Below are positions 36,772 to 45,996 of a stretch of DNA of 64,000 nucleotides, one piece after another. Under the pieces are notes generated by a model that was not told the origin of the DNA, did not search any database, and was given only the letters and a program-made list of their open reading frames with translations. Each line of letters begins with the position of its first letter. The stretch's first letter is position 1. Location: NCBI RefSeq assembly GCF_000172415.1, contig NZ_ABLD01000005.1, forward strand, positions 62,001 through 126,000, read 5' to 3'. This stretch comes from Paraburkholderia graminis C4D1M. GTDB lineage: Bacteria; Pseudomonadota; Gammaproteobacteria; Burkholderiales; Burkholderiaceae. The translations under genes and the position numbers were made by a program.

Positions 36772-38439
36772 ATGGGTGGCTTTGGGGCCGCGGAGATTGT
36801 CGGTCTGGCTTTTGCCGTTGTCGTTTCGATCATAACCGCGGGGGCTGCGAGCGAGGCGATAGGCGCGACGCTGGGCACGACGGCCGGTAGCACGTCTGCA
36901 GCAGGCACGGCGGCAACCACTGCAACGGCGACCTCGGCGGCGACAGTAGCGACGACAGCAGGGCTGGGCAACATAGCGCTGTCGGCGGCTTTTGCCGGGT
37001 TCACGTCGAGCATCGCCTCCCAACTGACGATGACCGGAAGTCTGGATTGGGGCAGCGCATTTGAAGCGGCTGGCGTTGCTGGTATCACGGCGGGGCTGAC
37101 GAATGGCATTACTTACAATTCGGACACCGGATTCGATTTCACGACGGCACCCTTAACTGTCGGGGGTCCGACTAGCTCCCTTGCCAGCCTCGCCGGTGTT
37201 AATCCGTCGATTGGCACCACTGTGAATCAGGCGACTGTATCAACCGCCTCTACCTTGGAAACCCGAGCTCTGGCAATGCTGGCCGAGGCCGGGATTTCGG
37301 CTGGCGTAGGTACAGCGATTGAGGGAGGCAGCCTGCTTGGCGCATTCCAGAACGCGCTGCTTCAGGAAACGGCGGCATCGGGCGCGTATGCCATCGGCGA
37401 TGGCACAGCCCCTCTTCCGATCGAAAACGTACTGGGACATGCGGTGCTGGGGTGCGCTGCCAGTTCGCTAAGTGGCACCGGCTGCACGGGCGGAGCTATT
37501 GGAGCGGCCACAAGTGCGACGTTGTCGCCGCTTGCAATCATCGCGATGGATCCGACCGGGGCACCGCTTACTGAGGGCCAGGCCGCAGTCGTGACGGCTC
37601 TGTCCGTCTTGACGGGTGGCGTCGCCGCCGGCCTTGCAGGCGGCGACGCGCAAGCCGGAGCAACTTGGGCCGAAAACGAAGCGACTAACAACTCCGAGAA
37701 ACATACCGCTGACATCCTCAAGGCTTGTCTGCAGAGTTCTTTTTGTAGCGCAATGTTGCCCGCGCCGGCGAAGATCGCTGCAATCGGCTATGTCGCGAGT
37801 GCAACGGGCAGTTCAAAGGACGATTCCGGGAACAACCTGCCGCAGTTGCCAGATCACCCAGGCAACAACGATGACGACCTAAGCGGTGGCTCGCAGGGAC
37901 AACACGCCAGCGGCTTTACCCTGGCCGGAACACCTATTCCGGTCTGCGTACCATACGGTGACTGTACGTTTGTAATCGTGCCGGTACCTACGTCGTTTTC
38001 CTTGCCCAGCATTGGAGCCATCTTTTCTACCGGTCCTGGGAGCGATAGTGGGACCAGCGGCGATTCAACCAAAAGTGGGAACAATGACAACACGAAAGGA
38101 GGTGTAAATAGCGCCACAAACAGTGGCGGTCTGACGGCGGGAGAACAGATTGGTATGTTGCGTGATGCGGCTACTGGCAAAGGCAATTTTGCATTAGGCG
38201 AAGCGTCGACCGCAGATGCCAACGTGCTTGGGCAAGACTGGGTTGGTCCGGGTTATCGGGTGTCCCAGACAGACGGAAGTACGCTGATCAGCGCGGACGG
38301 CCTGCGGCAGTATCGTCCACCTTCACCGAAGCCCAATAGCTCCTACGCTACGACCGGAGTGCAAGCTAATTTCCAGTCGCGGAGTGTGCCAAGCGGAGCG
38401 TGGCAGAATAATGGTCATTTGAACATCACGGGGCCATGA
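36772..38439 (+). CDS. CdiA-like C-terminal fragment: DUF637-type pretoxin region plus toxin tip
   Basis: The frame gives 555 aa. Residues ~1-130 are the Ala/Gly-rich DUF637 haemagglutinin region ('SLDWGSAFEAAGVAGITAGL'). Next come 'GGDAQAGATWAENEATNN' (pretoxin boundary, ~300), an Asn/Ser/Gly-rich linker, and a C-terminal ~100-residue module with 'ATGKGNFALGEASTADANVL' and 'SADGLRQYRPPSPKP', ending 'GAWQNNGHLNI'. That last module recurs at the C-terminus of contact-dependent and Rhs toxins; I cannot name its activity. There is no secretion domain, no shlB/cdiB in the window and no obvious ribosome-binding site, so this is an orphan toxin-tip cassette. The stop overlaps the immunity gene (ATGA). 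Confidence 0.72.
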   Translation: MGGFGAAEIVGLAFAVVVSIITAGAASEAIGATLGTTAGSTSAAGTAATTATATSAATVATTAGLGNIALSAAFAGFTSSIASQLTMTGSLDWGSAFEAAGVAGITAGLTNGITYNSDTGFDFTTAPLTVGGPTSSLASLAGVNPSIGTTVNQATVSTASTLETRALAMLAEAGISAGVGTAIEGGSLLGAFQNALLQETAASGAYAIGDGTAPLPIENVLGHAVLGCAASSLSGTGCTGGAIGAATSATLSPLAIIAMDPTGAPLTEGQAAVVTALSVLTGGVAAGLAGGDAQAGATWAENEATNNSEKHTADILKACLQSSFCSAMLPAPAKIAAIGYVASATGSSKDDSGNNLPQLPDHPGNNDDDLSGGSQGQHASGFTLAGTPIPVCVPYGDCTFVIVPVPTSFSLPSIGAIFSTGPGSDSGTSGDSTKSGNNDNTKGGVNSATNSGGLTAGEQIGMLRDAATGKGNFALGEASTADANVLGQDWVGPGYRVSQTDGSTLISADGLRQYRPPSPKPNSSYATTGVQANFQSRSVPSGAWQNNGHLNITGP

Positions 38440-38792
38440 TGCGAGCCAAGCTAAAGGGCATTTCTTCCCCCGATGTTGAGCTACGGACCTACTGGCCCGA
38501 AGACGAAGCCTGCTTTGGTTTCTTGGTCGAGCTGCAAATTGGCCCGGAAAACGAAAAGGGTGCCGACCTGTTTCAGACCATGGTCTGCACCCCAGACTGG
38601 ATTAAAGCCAAGTACTCGGATCGTAAGGCCGTGTGGGGACGCCATATGCTGATCGTGTTTGAGTACGACTTAGCTGAGATCGAGTCGGCCATAAGCCGAT
38701 ATGTGGAAAGTTGCACTGCGGACGATTGGCATGGCTTGGCGTTGAAGCTGAGTCGATTCGGCGGCTGGGAATTTGAAGACTATCAACCTTGA
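38436..38792 (+). CDS. Imm8-like immunity protein for the adjacent toxin tip
   Basis: The product is a 118-aa acidic protein beginning 'MMRAKLKGISSPDVELRTYW' and containing 'FLVELQIGPENEKGADLFQT' and 'CTPDWIKAKY', the pattern of the Imm8 family of polymorphic-toxin immunity proteins. It starts within the toxin stop (ATG 38436, toxin TGA 38437-38439), the standard coupling of effector and immunity. It should stay functional in a cell even if the toxin cannot be delivered, giving protection from neighbours. Confidence 0.75.
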   Translation: MMRAKLKGISSPDVELRTYWPEDEACFGFLVELQIGPENEKGADLFQTMVCTPDWIKAKYSDRKAVWGRHMLIVFEYDLAEIESAISRYVESCTADDWHGLALKLSRFGGWEFEDYQP

Positions 38793-39469
38793 ACTATCAG
38801 CTTCGATCTTGATGACCAGACCCGGCTTCGGCCGGGTTTGTCGTTTGCGGCGTCGTGGAGCGTCGTGATGCTGTTGCCCGATTTGCGCAATTCGTCGTCG
38901 GTCCAGTATTTATCTTACGGTGCTAAAAAGGAGAGCCCGGGGTGCGACAGAAGAACTTGCTCGAGTTCGTCGCGTGGATTCTGCGTGGAGGTAACCGCGA
39001 TGATGATGGCCCGAACAGCGCAGTCCGGCTCAGACTGTCGCATCAACTCGTCGATGAGGCCTACGGTACGTCCACGAAGGAAGAGTTGTTGTGCCGGGTC
39101 ATGTTTCGTACGTTGCCAAATCACTATTCGGTTGTCGCATAACTCAGCAGACCGGGCAGCAGGAGATTTCCCAAGGATCAGGCTCTGTGAGTGAGGCCCT
39201 TGGCACTGGGCGGCTTTGGTCAGACCGCGTTGGAGAATGCTAGACGGTATCGATGACGGTACTGCCGACACCAATGTTCTCGAACTGCCTCGTCTTCGAG
39301 ATGGATTTAACAGAGTTGGAACTGAGCCTCCGCTGCGGTCCGCGGAGCGGCGGAAAGTGCCGGTGGTATTTTTCGGTATCGTTGGCGGTATCGTCGATTT
39401 ATGAGCTAGCTGCATCCTTGTCCAGGTAAGGTTGCAGCCGATAGATTGACAATGAAGTGGGTGTGGTCT
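38793..39469. other. Gap between immunity gene and integrase; a possible decayed frame
   Basis: A GC-rich hairpin right after the immunity stop (CCCGGCTTCGGCCGGG near 38820) may terminate that transcript. On the minus strand, downstream of the integrase, a frame at 38915-39415 has a plausible C-terminal part ('TVGLIDELMRQSEPDCAVRA') but a low-complexity N-terminus. I do not recognise it and treat it as unsupported. Confidence 0.4.
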
Positions 39470-40592
39470 TCAGCGCTGCGTGCTTGATCCTGCTTCTGTC
39501 GTTGGCATGCTTAACCGATCGATATAGTCGGCCCACTCCCGCATGACCCGGCGACGATCATCGTCAAAAGTTGTTCTATCGTAGGCCTTTTGCACATCGC
39601 CACGCTTGGCGTGTGCCAGTTGCGCTTCGAGTACATCGATGTCCATCCCGAGTCGCTCTCGTCCGACCGTGCGGAGCATGCCCCGGAAACCGTGCGTCGC
39701 GTGTTTCCCTTGAAAACCCATGTCCCGTAGTGCCTTGCTCAATGCGTCTCGATGTAAATGCGGAGTCTTTTGACGGGCAGGGGACGGAAAGACATAGTGC
39801 CCCTTGCCCGTGAGTGATTGCACTTCTTTCAAGATGGCGACCGCCTGCTTCGGCAATGGCACGATGTGATCGTGCCGCATTTTCATGCGCTCGGCTGCAA
39901 CGTGCCATTCTGCTGTTTTGAGGTTCACCTCGTCCCACGGGACTGCGGCAACCACGCCGGGGCGAAGGCCAGTCAGCATGGTGAGCTTGAGGGCGGCGCG
40001 GGTAATGGGCGACCTGTAGGCATCGATAGCATGAACCAGCGGAGCGATGTCCGCAGGTTTGGTGATCGCTGGTATGTGACCTTTCCTGTGGCGGGGCACA
40101 ACGCCGCGCAGTGTTAAGGCGGCGCCATCTTCGCGCAGTCCGTTCTGGACCGCGTACGTCACGATGCCACCGACATACTGGCGTGCTTTGGTCGCGAGGT
40201 TGGGCGCATGAGAGGCAATCGCTCCCAGTACGGGCTTGACCTCAGATGTGGCAAGCGTCGAGATGGGCTTGTTGCGGAGTGCGGAAGTCAGGTACTCGCG
40301 CACGACAAAGTCCGCTTTCCGGTAGGTTTCGTCCGCCCATTCCTTGCGTTTGAAGTCGAGCCAGCGCTCGGCCACGAGATGGAAGTGGAAGGCGCCTTCG
40401 GCCACGCGTTTGCGGGCGATGGACTCGGATTCGGCGCGGCGACGTTCGACCGGATCGGTACCTTCGCTTACGAGATTGCGTGCGGTAGTGGCCGATCGTC
40501 GCGCATCAACGATGCGTGAGATCGGGTGGAGGCCGAGGTCGAGGAAGTTCTGCTTGCCCGTACTCGGTCGTCGATAGCGGAGCAGTCAGGTT
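39470..40592 (-). pseudogene. P4-type tyrosine integrase lacking its N-terminus
   Basis: The catalytic domain is complete: 'LKLTMLTGLRPGVVAAVPWD' (first Arg), 'HATHGFRGMLRT' (H-x-x-R), 'EAQLAHAKRGDVQKAYDRT' (second His, Tyr nucleophile). The first usable start in frame is a GTG at 40405 (311 aa). Homology continues upstream in the same frame through 'LLRYRRPSTGKQNFLDLGLH' and 'EGTDPVERRRAESESIARKR', the tail of the arm-binding DUF4102 domain. An in-frame TGA follows at ~40590, and no further homology. About 40-60 N-terminal residues are missing. The gene points away from the 3' end of tRNA-Leu at 40768, the usual position of an island integrase. Confidence 0.8.
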
Positions 40593-40680
40593 TTGTTGTC
40601 GTCTGACCAGCATGGTCCAACATCCCGATTGCGTCTAAACGCAAAAAATCACCGATGTCGGTGCAACGCCCGAGACCTGT

Positions 40681-40722
40681 AAAAACAAAAAACCCCGTAA
40701 AGTTTTTAACCTTACGGGGTTT
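40681..40722 (-). terminator. Rho-independent terminator after tRNA-Leu (first copy)
   Basis: On the minus strand a 10-bp stem (40691-40700 with 40712-40721, AACCCCGTAA/TTACGGGGTT) is followed by a long U-tract (TTTTTTGTTTTT at 40692-40681). It lies ~46 bp beyond the tRNA 3' end. Confidence 0.85.
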
Positions 40723-40767
40723 CTCGAACTTCTTCGGCTTGAGCTAAAACCAAGCCGGAACAACTGT

Positions 40768-40854
40768 TGGTGCCCAGGAGAGGACTCGAACCTCCACGGT
40801 GTTGCCACCGCTAGGACCTGAACCTAGTGCGTCTACCAATTCCGCCACCTGGGC
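40768..40854 (-). tRNA. tRNA-Leu(CAG), copy 1
   Basis: An 87-base class II tRNA on the minus strand with encoded CCA (40768-40770). The acceptor stem GCCCAGG/CCTGGGC is perfect, the anticodon stem-loop is CTAGG-TTCAGGT-CCTAG with CAG anticodon, and the long variable arm is normal. It reads CUG, a major leucine codon in this GC-rich genome. Its 3' end faces the integrase remnant and is the likely attachment site. Confidence 0.95.
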
Positions 40855-40957
40855 ACGTCTTGAAGCTAGACCGCTATTTTAGCGGGATGATGCAGCGTGT
40901 CAATCCCCGCCGCCAACCCACGCCTTGAACCGAAACAAACAACATTACCGCTCTACA

Positions 40958-40996
40958 TAAAAACTGAAGCCGCCCGATGAACCGAGGCGGCTTCAA
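40958..40996 (-). terminator. Rho-independent terminator after tRNA-Leu (second copy)
   Basis: TGAAGCCGCC (40965-40974) pairs with GGCGGCTTCA (40986-40995), followed on the minus strand by a U-tract (40963-40959). It lies ~11 bp past the 3' end of the second tRNA, so the two tRNAs are separately terminated. Confidence 0.8.
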
Positions 40997-41006
40997 TTTT
41001 GAATCC

Positions 41007-41093
41007 TGGTGCCCAAGAGAGGACTCGAACCTCCACAGTGTTGCCACCGCTAGGACCTGAACCTAGTGCGTCTACCAATTTCGCCACCTGGGC
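41007..41093 (-). tRNA. tRNA-Leu(CAG), copy 2
   Basis: An 87-base near-duplicate of the copy at 40768-40854, differing at three positions: one in the D arm, one at the base of the variable arm and one in the acceptor 3' strand, giving a G-U pair. Anticodon CAG and encoded CCA are retained. Each copy has its own terminator, so this is gene duplication and not an attachment-site fragment. Confidence 0.93.
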
Positions 41094-41410
41094 AGGTGAT
41101 GAACAGCAAAGACCGACATTATAGCGACAGCATCGAGGCTGTCAAGCGTTTCTCAAAAGCTGCTTAAACACGCCGCAAACGAGCCCGCGCGGGCTTGCCG
41201 GCGACGCTTCCTGGCGACTATTGACGGCCCGCGTGGCGTGCGAGACGGGTGTTAGAATGCCTCGCAGTAGTTCGTTGGCACGGTACACAAGCCCGTCGGA
41301 CTCAGCCTTGAACAAGCCGGACCCGAGAGAGTCTTTTAGTGCAGCAGCAAGTGCCATTCAGGCGCCACGCAAACGCTTCTTAAGCCGAGCCAGATCGCCG
41401 ACCGACGTCC
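41094..41410. other. Promoter region of tRNA-Leu copy 2 and rnr
   Basis: No gene is present. The divergent tRNA and rnr promoters must lie here. I see no unambiguous -35/-10 pair. The sequence just upstream of rnr is unremarkable and no leader hairpin is evident. Confidence 0.5.
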
Positions 41411-43906
41411 ATGCAACGAGAAAAAATCATCGACAAGCCCTTGAGCAAATTTCCGTATCCGATTCCGAGCCGCGAGGAAATCCTCGGCGTCCTGCGTACG
41501 AGCGAAACGCCGCTCGCCGCCAACGAGATCGCCGAAGCCCTGTCCATCAAGCGCCAGGAGCGCGAAGGATTTTTCAAGCGCCTCGGCGCCATGGAGCGCG
41601 ACGGCCAGATCCGGCTCGATCAGCGCAATCTCTATCAGCTGACTCATCCGTCGAACTTCGTCGCAGGCCGCGTTCAGGGTCATCGCGACGGTTACGGCTT
41701 CCTGATTCGCGACGACGGCCAGGACGATCTCTTCCTGCCCACCGCCGAAATGCAGAAGGTCATGCACAACGACCGCGTGCTTGCACGCATCGTCGGCTAT
41801 GACCGGCGCGGCCGGCCGGAAGGGCACATCGTCGAGGTCACGGACCGCGCGAACAAGCGCGTGATCGGGCGTCTGCTGAACGAGAACGGCGCGCTGATCG
41901 TCGCGCCCGAAGACAAGCGCATCGGCCACGACATCCTCATCACGCAGAACACCAAGAAGGCCAAGGTCGGCCAGGTGGTGGTGGTCGAGCTGACCGATTT
42001 TCCGAGCCGTCATTCGCAGCCGCTTGGCCGCGTCGCGGAAGTGCTGGGCGATATCGACGACCCCGGCATGGAAATCGAAATCGCGGTGCGCAAATACGGC
42101 GTGCCGCATGAGTTCAGCCCCGACGCGCTTGCCGAAGCCGCGAAGCTTCCCGACGAAGTTCGTCCTACGGACGTGCGTCATCGCATCGATCTACGGGACG
42201 TGCCGCTCGTCACGATCGACGGCGAAGACGCGCGCGATTTCGACGACGCCGTGTATTGCGAGCCGATCAAGGTCGGCCGCGGCGACGGCTTCCGTTTGAT
42301 CGTCGCGATTGCCGACGTGTCGCATTACGTGCATCCGAAGAGCGCGATCGACGCCGACGCGATCGAGCGCAGCACATCGGTCTATTTTCCGCGCCGCGTG
42401 ATTCCGATGCTGCCGGAGAAACTGTCGAACGGTTTGTGCTCGCTCAATCCGAACGTCGACCGTTGCGTGCTCGTGTGCGACATGATCGTCACGGCGCGCG
42501 GCGAAGTGAAGGCGTATCAGTTCTATCCTGGTGTGATGCATTCGGCTGCGCGTCTGACGTACACGGAAGTCGCGGCGGTGCTGAAAAACACCAAGGGTCC
42601 GGAAGCCGCGCGCCGCGCCGCGCTGCTGCCGCAATTGCAGAACCTCTACGGCGTGTACAAGGCGCTCTTTGCCGCGCGGCAGAAGCGCGGCGCGATCGAC
42701 TTCGATACGACCGAGACGTACATCGTCTGCAACGCGCAGGGCAAGATTGAGCAGATCGTGCCGCGCACCCGCAACGAGGCGCACAAGCTGATCGAGGAAT
42801 GCATGCTGGCCGCGAACGTGTGCGCTGCCGACCTGCTGAAGCGCAACAAGCATCCGGGCCTGTTCCGCGTGCATGCCGGCCCGACCGCGGAGAAGCTCGA
42901 GAATCTGCGCACCTTCCTGCGCGGCATGGGTCTCACGCTCGGCGGCAACGACAAGCCGCACGCCAGCGACTACGCCGCGCTGATGGCGCAAATCCGCGAC
43001 CGGCCCGACGCGCAGATGCTGCAAACCATGCTGCTGCGCTCGATGCAGCAGGCGGTTTATAGCCCGGACAACATCGGCCACTTCGGTCTCGCGTATGAGG
43101 CGTATGCGCACTTCACGAGTCCGATCCGCCGTTATCCCGACCTGCTCACGCACCGCGCCATCTACGCGATTCTGCAAGGCCGCAAGTATCAGCCGGAGCC
43201 GCCGGCAGGCGTCGTGTTGAACACGGCGCTGTCACCGCGCGCTCGGGCCATGCAGCAGGCCGACGACGAAAAAACCGGCCGCACGCGCGGCACCAACGTC
43301 GCGATCTGGGAAGAGCTCGGCCTGCATTGCTCGGCTAACGAGCGCCGCGCCGACGAAGCATCGCGCGACGTCGAAGCCTGGCTCAAGTGCTACTTCATGC
43401 GCGACAAGCTCGGCGAGGAATATGGCGGCATGGTCAACGGCGTCACGTCGTTCGGCATCTTCGTGCAGCTCGATTCGCTCTTTATCGAAGGCCTCGTGCA
43501 CGTCACCGAACTCGGCTCGGACTACTTCCAGTACGACGAAATCAAGAACGAACTGCGCGGCGAACGCACGGGCATTCGCTACCGGCTCTCGGATCGCGTG
43601 CGCGTGCAGGTGAGCCGCGTGGATCTGGACGCGCGCAAGATCGACTTCCGCCTCGTGCGCGATACGCCGATCAAGCCGCATCCGGCTCGCAGCGTGTCGG
43701 CAGACAAGTCGTCCGCGGACAACGGCGGCCCGCGCGTGCGCGAGTTGTCGTCGCCCGAAGGCGGCGCGGCAGCGCCGGGCGCGCGCCGCAAGCGGGCCGC
43801 GCCGGTGCAAAGCGCGGCCGTCAAGGAAGCGCGCGGCGCCGCGAAGAAGCAGGGCGGCGCGTCGGCCAAGGCGGCGTCCAGGCAGACCGCGCGCAAGAAG
43901 CGCTAA
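41411..43906 (+). CDS. rnr: Ribonuclease R
   Basis: The product is an 831-aa 3'-5' exoribonuclease that degrades structured RNA. Order: N-terminal winged helix (to ~80, '[20 protein letters not shown]'), cold-shock domains (~85-240), RNB catalytic domain with the Mg-binding acidic motif '[15 protein letters not shown]' near residue 270, S1 domain ('[18 protein letters not shown]') near 675-760, and a Lys/Arg/Ala-rich tail typical of RNase R. The ATG at 41411 gives the family N-terminus. It is followed by rlmB and rpiA, as in other Burkholderia. Confidence 0.96.
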   Translation: MQREKIIDKPLSKFPYPIPSREEILGVLRTSETPLAANEIAEALSIKRQEREGFFKRLGAMERDGQIRLDQRNLYQLTHPSNFVAGRVQGHRDGYGFLIRDDGQDDLFLPTAEMQKVMHNDRVLARIVGYDRRGRPEGHIVEVTDRANKRVIGRLLNENGALIVAPEDKRIGHDILITQNTKKAKVGQVVVVELTDFPSRHSQPLGRVAEVLGDIDDPGMEIEIAVRKYGVPHEFSPDALAEAAKLPDEVRPTDVRHRIDLRDVPLVTIDGEDARDFDDAVYCEPIKVGRGDGFRLIVAIADVSHYVHPKSAIDADAIERSTSVYFPRRVIPMLPEKLSNGLCSLNPNVDRCVLVCDMIVTARGEVKAYQFYPGVMHSAARLTYTEVAAVLKNTKGPEAARRAALLPQLQNLYGVYKALFAARQKRGAIDFDTTETYIVCNAQGKIEQIVPRTRNEAHKLIEECMLAANVCAADLLKRNKHPGLFRVHAGPTAEKLENLRTFLRGMGLTLGGNDKPHASDYAALMAQIRDRPDAQMLQTMLLRSMQQAVYSPDNIGHFGLAYEAYAHFTSPIRRYPDLLTHRAIYAILQGRKYQPEPPAGVVLNTALSPRARAMQQADDEKTGRTRGTNVAIWEELGLHCSANERRADEASRDVEAWLKCYFMRDKLGEEYGGMVNGVTSFGIFVQLDSLFIEGLVHVTELGSDYFQYDEIKNELRGERTGIRYRLSDRVRVQVSRVDLDARKIDFRLVRDTPIKPHPARSVSADKSSADNGGPRVRELSSPEGGAAAPGARRKRAAPVQSAAVKEARGAAKKQGGASAKAASRQTARKKR

Positions 43907-44172
43907 CGCCCCGCGTCGGCGCTCGAACCGCGCGCAGCGGGTACGTGAAGACGTGCCGGTTGCGCGCGGTGTTCGTTTGGTCCGCGCTTGGCCCGCGTTT
44001 AGCCCGCGCTTGGTTCGAGTTTGATCGGCGCTCGATCGGCGCTTCATACTGCCTCGGCACGCTTCATCAGGCAGTTAATGAGTTAACGCGCCGGCCCGAT
44101 CGCGGACAGGCACACGTATTCATCACAGCAGCGCGGCTTCTCCGCTGCGCTCAATCAAAGGTTGTATCAGTC

Positions 44173-44916
44173 ATGGCACGTCACAAGGTTCTATACGGTT
44201 TTCATGCAGTCACCGCGCGCATCCGGCACGACGCGTCGACCGTCGAAGATGTTTATTACGACGCCACGCGCAAGGACCGCCGCATGACGGAGTTTCTGCA
44301 CACGGCGAAGGAAGCGGGCGTGCGCCTGATCGCCGCCGACGAAACGCGTCTGTGGGGGCTCGCGCACACCGAGCGTCACCAGGGCGTGGTGGCGCGCGCG
44401 GGCGACATGCCGCTCGCGCAGAATCTCGCGGAACTGCTCGACGGCATCAACGGCTCGCCGCTGCTTCTGGTGCTCGACGGCGTGACCGATCCGCACAATC
44501 TCGGCGCCTGCCTGCGCGTCGCCGATGCCGCCGGCGCCCACGCGGTGATCGCGCCGCGCGACCGCGCGGTCGGCCTGAACGCGACCGCCGCGAAAGTCGC
44601 GAGCGGCGCGGCCGACACCGTGCCGTACATCACCGTGACGAACCTCGCGCGCGCGCTGCGTGAACTGAAGGAGGCCGGCGTGTGGATCGTCGGCACGGCG
44701 GGCGAGGCCAAGAAGAGCCTCTACGAGACGGAGCTAGACGGCCCCGTTGCGATCGTGATGGGCGCCGAAGGCGAGGGCATGCGCCGCCTCACGCACGACA
44801 CCTGCGACATCGTCATGCAGATTCCGATGGCGGGCACGGTCGAGAGCCTGAACGTCTCCGTAGCTTCCGGCGTGTGCCTGTTCGAGGCCGTCAGGCAGCG
44901 GGCGGTGAAGAAGTAA
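44173..44916 (+). CDS. rlmB: 23S rRNA (guanosine-2'-O-)-methyltransferase RlmB
   Basis: The product is a 247-aa SPOUT methyltransferase that modifies G2251 in the 23S P-loop. The substrate-binding N-domain is followed by the three SPOUT motifs: '[17 protein letters not shown]', '[12 protein letters not shown]' and '[20 protein letters not shown]'. The ATG at 44173 is chosen because it matches the RlmB N-terminus; the open frame extends far upstream without homology. It lies 266 bp after rnr; the gap contains loosely repeated GCGC/GATCGGCGC segments and nothing else recognised. Confidence 0.95.
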   Translation: MARHKVLYGFHAVTARIRHDASTVEDVYYDATRKDRRMTEFLHTAKEAGVRLIAADETRLWGLAHTERHQGVVARAGDMPLAQNLAELLDGINGSPLLLVLDGVTDPHNLGACLRVADAAGAHAVIAPRDRAVGLNATAAKVASGAADTVPYITVTNLARALRELKEAGVWIVGTAGEAKKSLYETELDGPVAIVMGAEGEGMRRLTHDTCDIVMQIPMAGTVESLNVSVASGVCLFEAVRQRAVKK

Positions 44917-44980
44917 TTTCGCCCGGTTTCCAGTGCTTACTCCGGTAAACTAGCGTCTTTTACAGCTCGCCCGCATTCTC

Positions 44981-45674
44981 ATGACTCAAGACGAACTCAA
45001 GCAACTGGTCGGTCAGGCCGCCGCCGATATGTCCACGCCAACGTGCCGGAGGTTCGGTGATCGGCGTCGGCACCGGCTCCACCGCGAACTGTTTTATCGA
45101 CGCGCTGGCCGCCAACAAGGCGCGCTATCGCGGCGCGGTGTCGAGTTCGCTCGCCACCACCGCGCGCCTGCAATCGCACGGCTTCAAGGTGCTCGATCTG
45201 AACGAGATCGACTCGCTGCCGGTTTATGTCGACGGCGCCGACGAGATCGATCACAGCGGCGCGATGATTAAGGGCGGCGGCGGTGCGCTTACGCGCGAGA
45301 AAATCGTCGCGTCGGTGTCGGACGTATTCGTCTGTATCGCGGACGCCAGCAAGCTCGTCGACACGCTCGGCAACTTCCCGCTGCCGATCGAAGTCGTGCC
45401 GATGGCGCGCACCGCGATCGGCCGCCGCGTGACCGCGCTCGGCGGTGTGCCGGTCGTGCGTGTGACGAAAGAGGGCACGCCGTTCATCACCGATAACGGC
45501 AACGAAATCATCGACGTCAAAGGTCTGCGCATTAGCGATCCGCGCACGCTCGAGACGCATATCAACGCGTGGCCGGGCGTCGTGACAGTGGGCCTTTTCG
45601 CGGGCCGTGGCGCGAATCTGTGCCTGCTCGGCACGGACACCGGCGTACAGACCATCGAGTACCGCAAGGTCTGA
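44981..45674 (+). CDS. rpiA: Ribose-5-phosphate isomerase A, with two single-base deletions as given
   Basis: RpiA interconverts ribose-5-P and ribulose-5-P. The N-terminus '[16 protein letters not shown]' is in one frame, 'ANVPE' (45037-45051) in a second, and '[20 protein letters not shown]' to the end in a third. Restoring one T at about 45028 (GATATG to GATTATG) and one G at about 45050 (GAGGTT to GAGGGTT) gives a perfect ~232-aa RpiA. The catalytic region '[20 protein letters not shown]' and '[12 protein letters not shown]'-type segments are intact. Two losses in short runs within 25 bp of a core metabolic gene look like sequence error. As written, translation would have to begin at the GTG at 45057. 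Confidence 0.88.
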
Positions 45675-45996
45675 GCAATAACCCAGACGCCCGCATCGCA
45701 TCGTGCGGGCACCTGCGGCCCTTCCTTATCCGTTCACCGAAACACGCTTCAGCGGCCCCGTCTGAGCATTAGCTCGCCGGCGGGCCGCTGCATTGCCGTG
45801 CTGAGCGAAACATCGAACGCGTGGCGCATAGGAAAGCGAATTAATTTGTTCCGTGCATTCGCAAGAAGCGAATGGCGGCGAATGAATTATTCCCGTGCTG
45901 TCGTGCGTCGAATGTGGTCACGCGCACGCACAGTAAAGCACGCGCCACCTACACTCGTCGCTATGCCCAGGAGGCGTTAACGAGGATAGGGAGATC
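45675..45996. other. Intergenic region before the glycosyltransferase gene
   Basis: No gene is supported. The part from 45830 to 45900 is relatively AT-rich (GCGAATTAATTTGTTCCG) and probably holds the promoter for the gene at 45997, which is preceded by GGATAGGGAGA. Confidence 0.5.

Noticed and set aside
38915..39415. Minus-strand open frame downstream of the integrase
   Set aside because: The N-terminal half is low-complexity Ser/Arg/Pro as in chance frames. No family recognised, though the C-terminal part could be decayed coding DNA.
41336..43177. Long minus-strand frames opposite rnr
   Set aside because: Mirror frames of the rnr coding sequence with no family resemblance.
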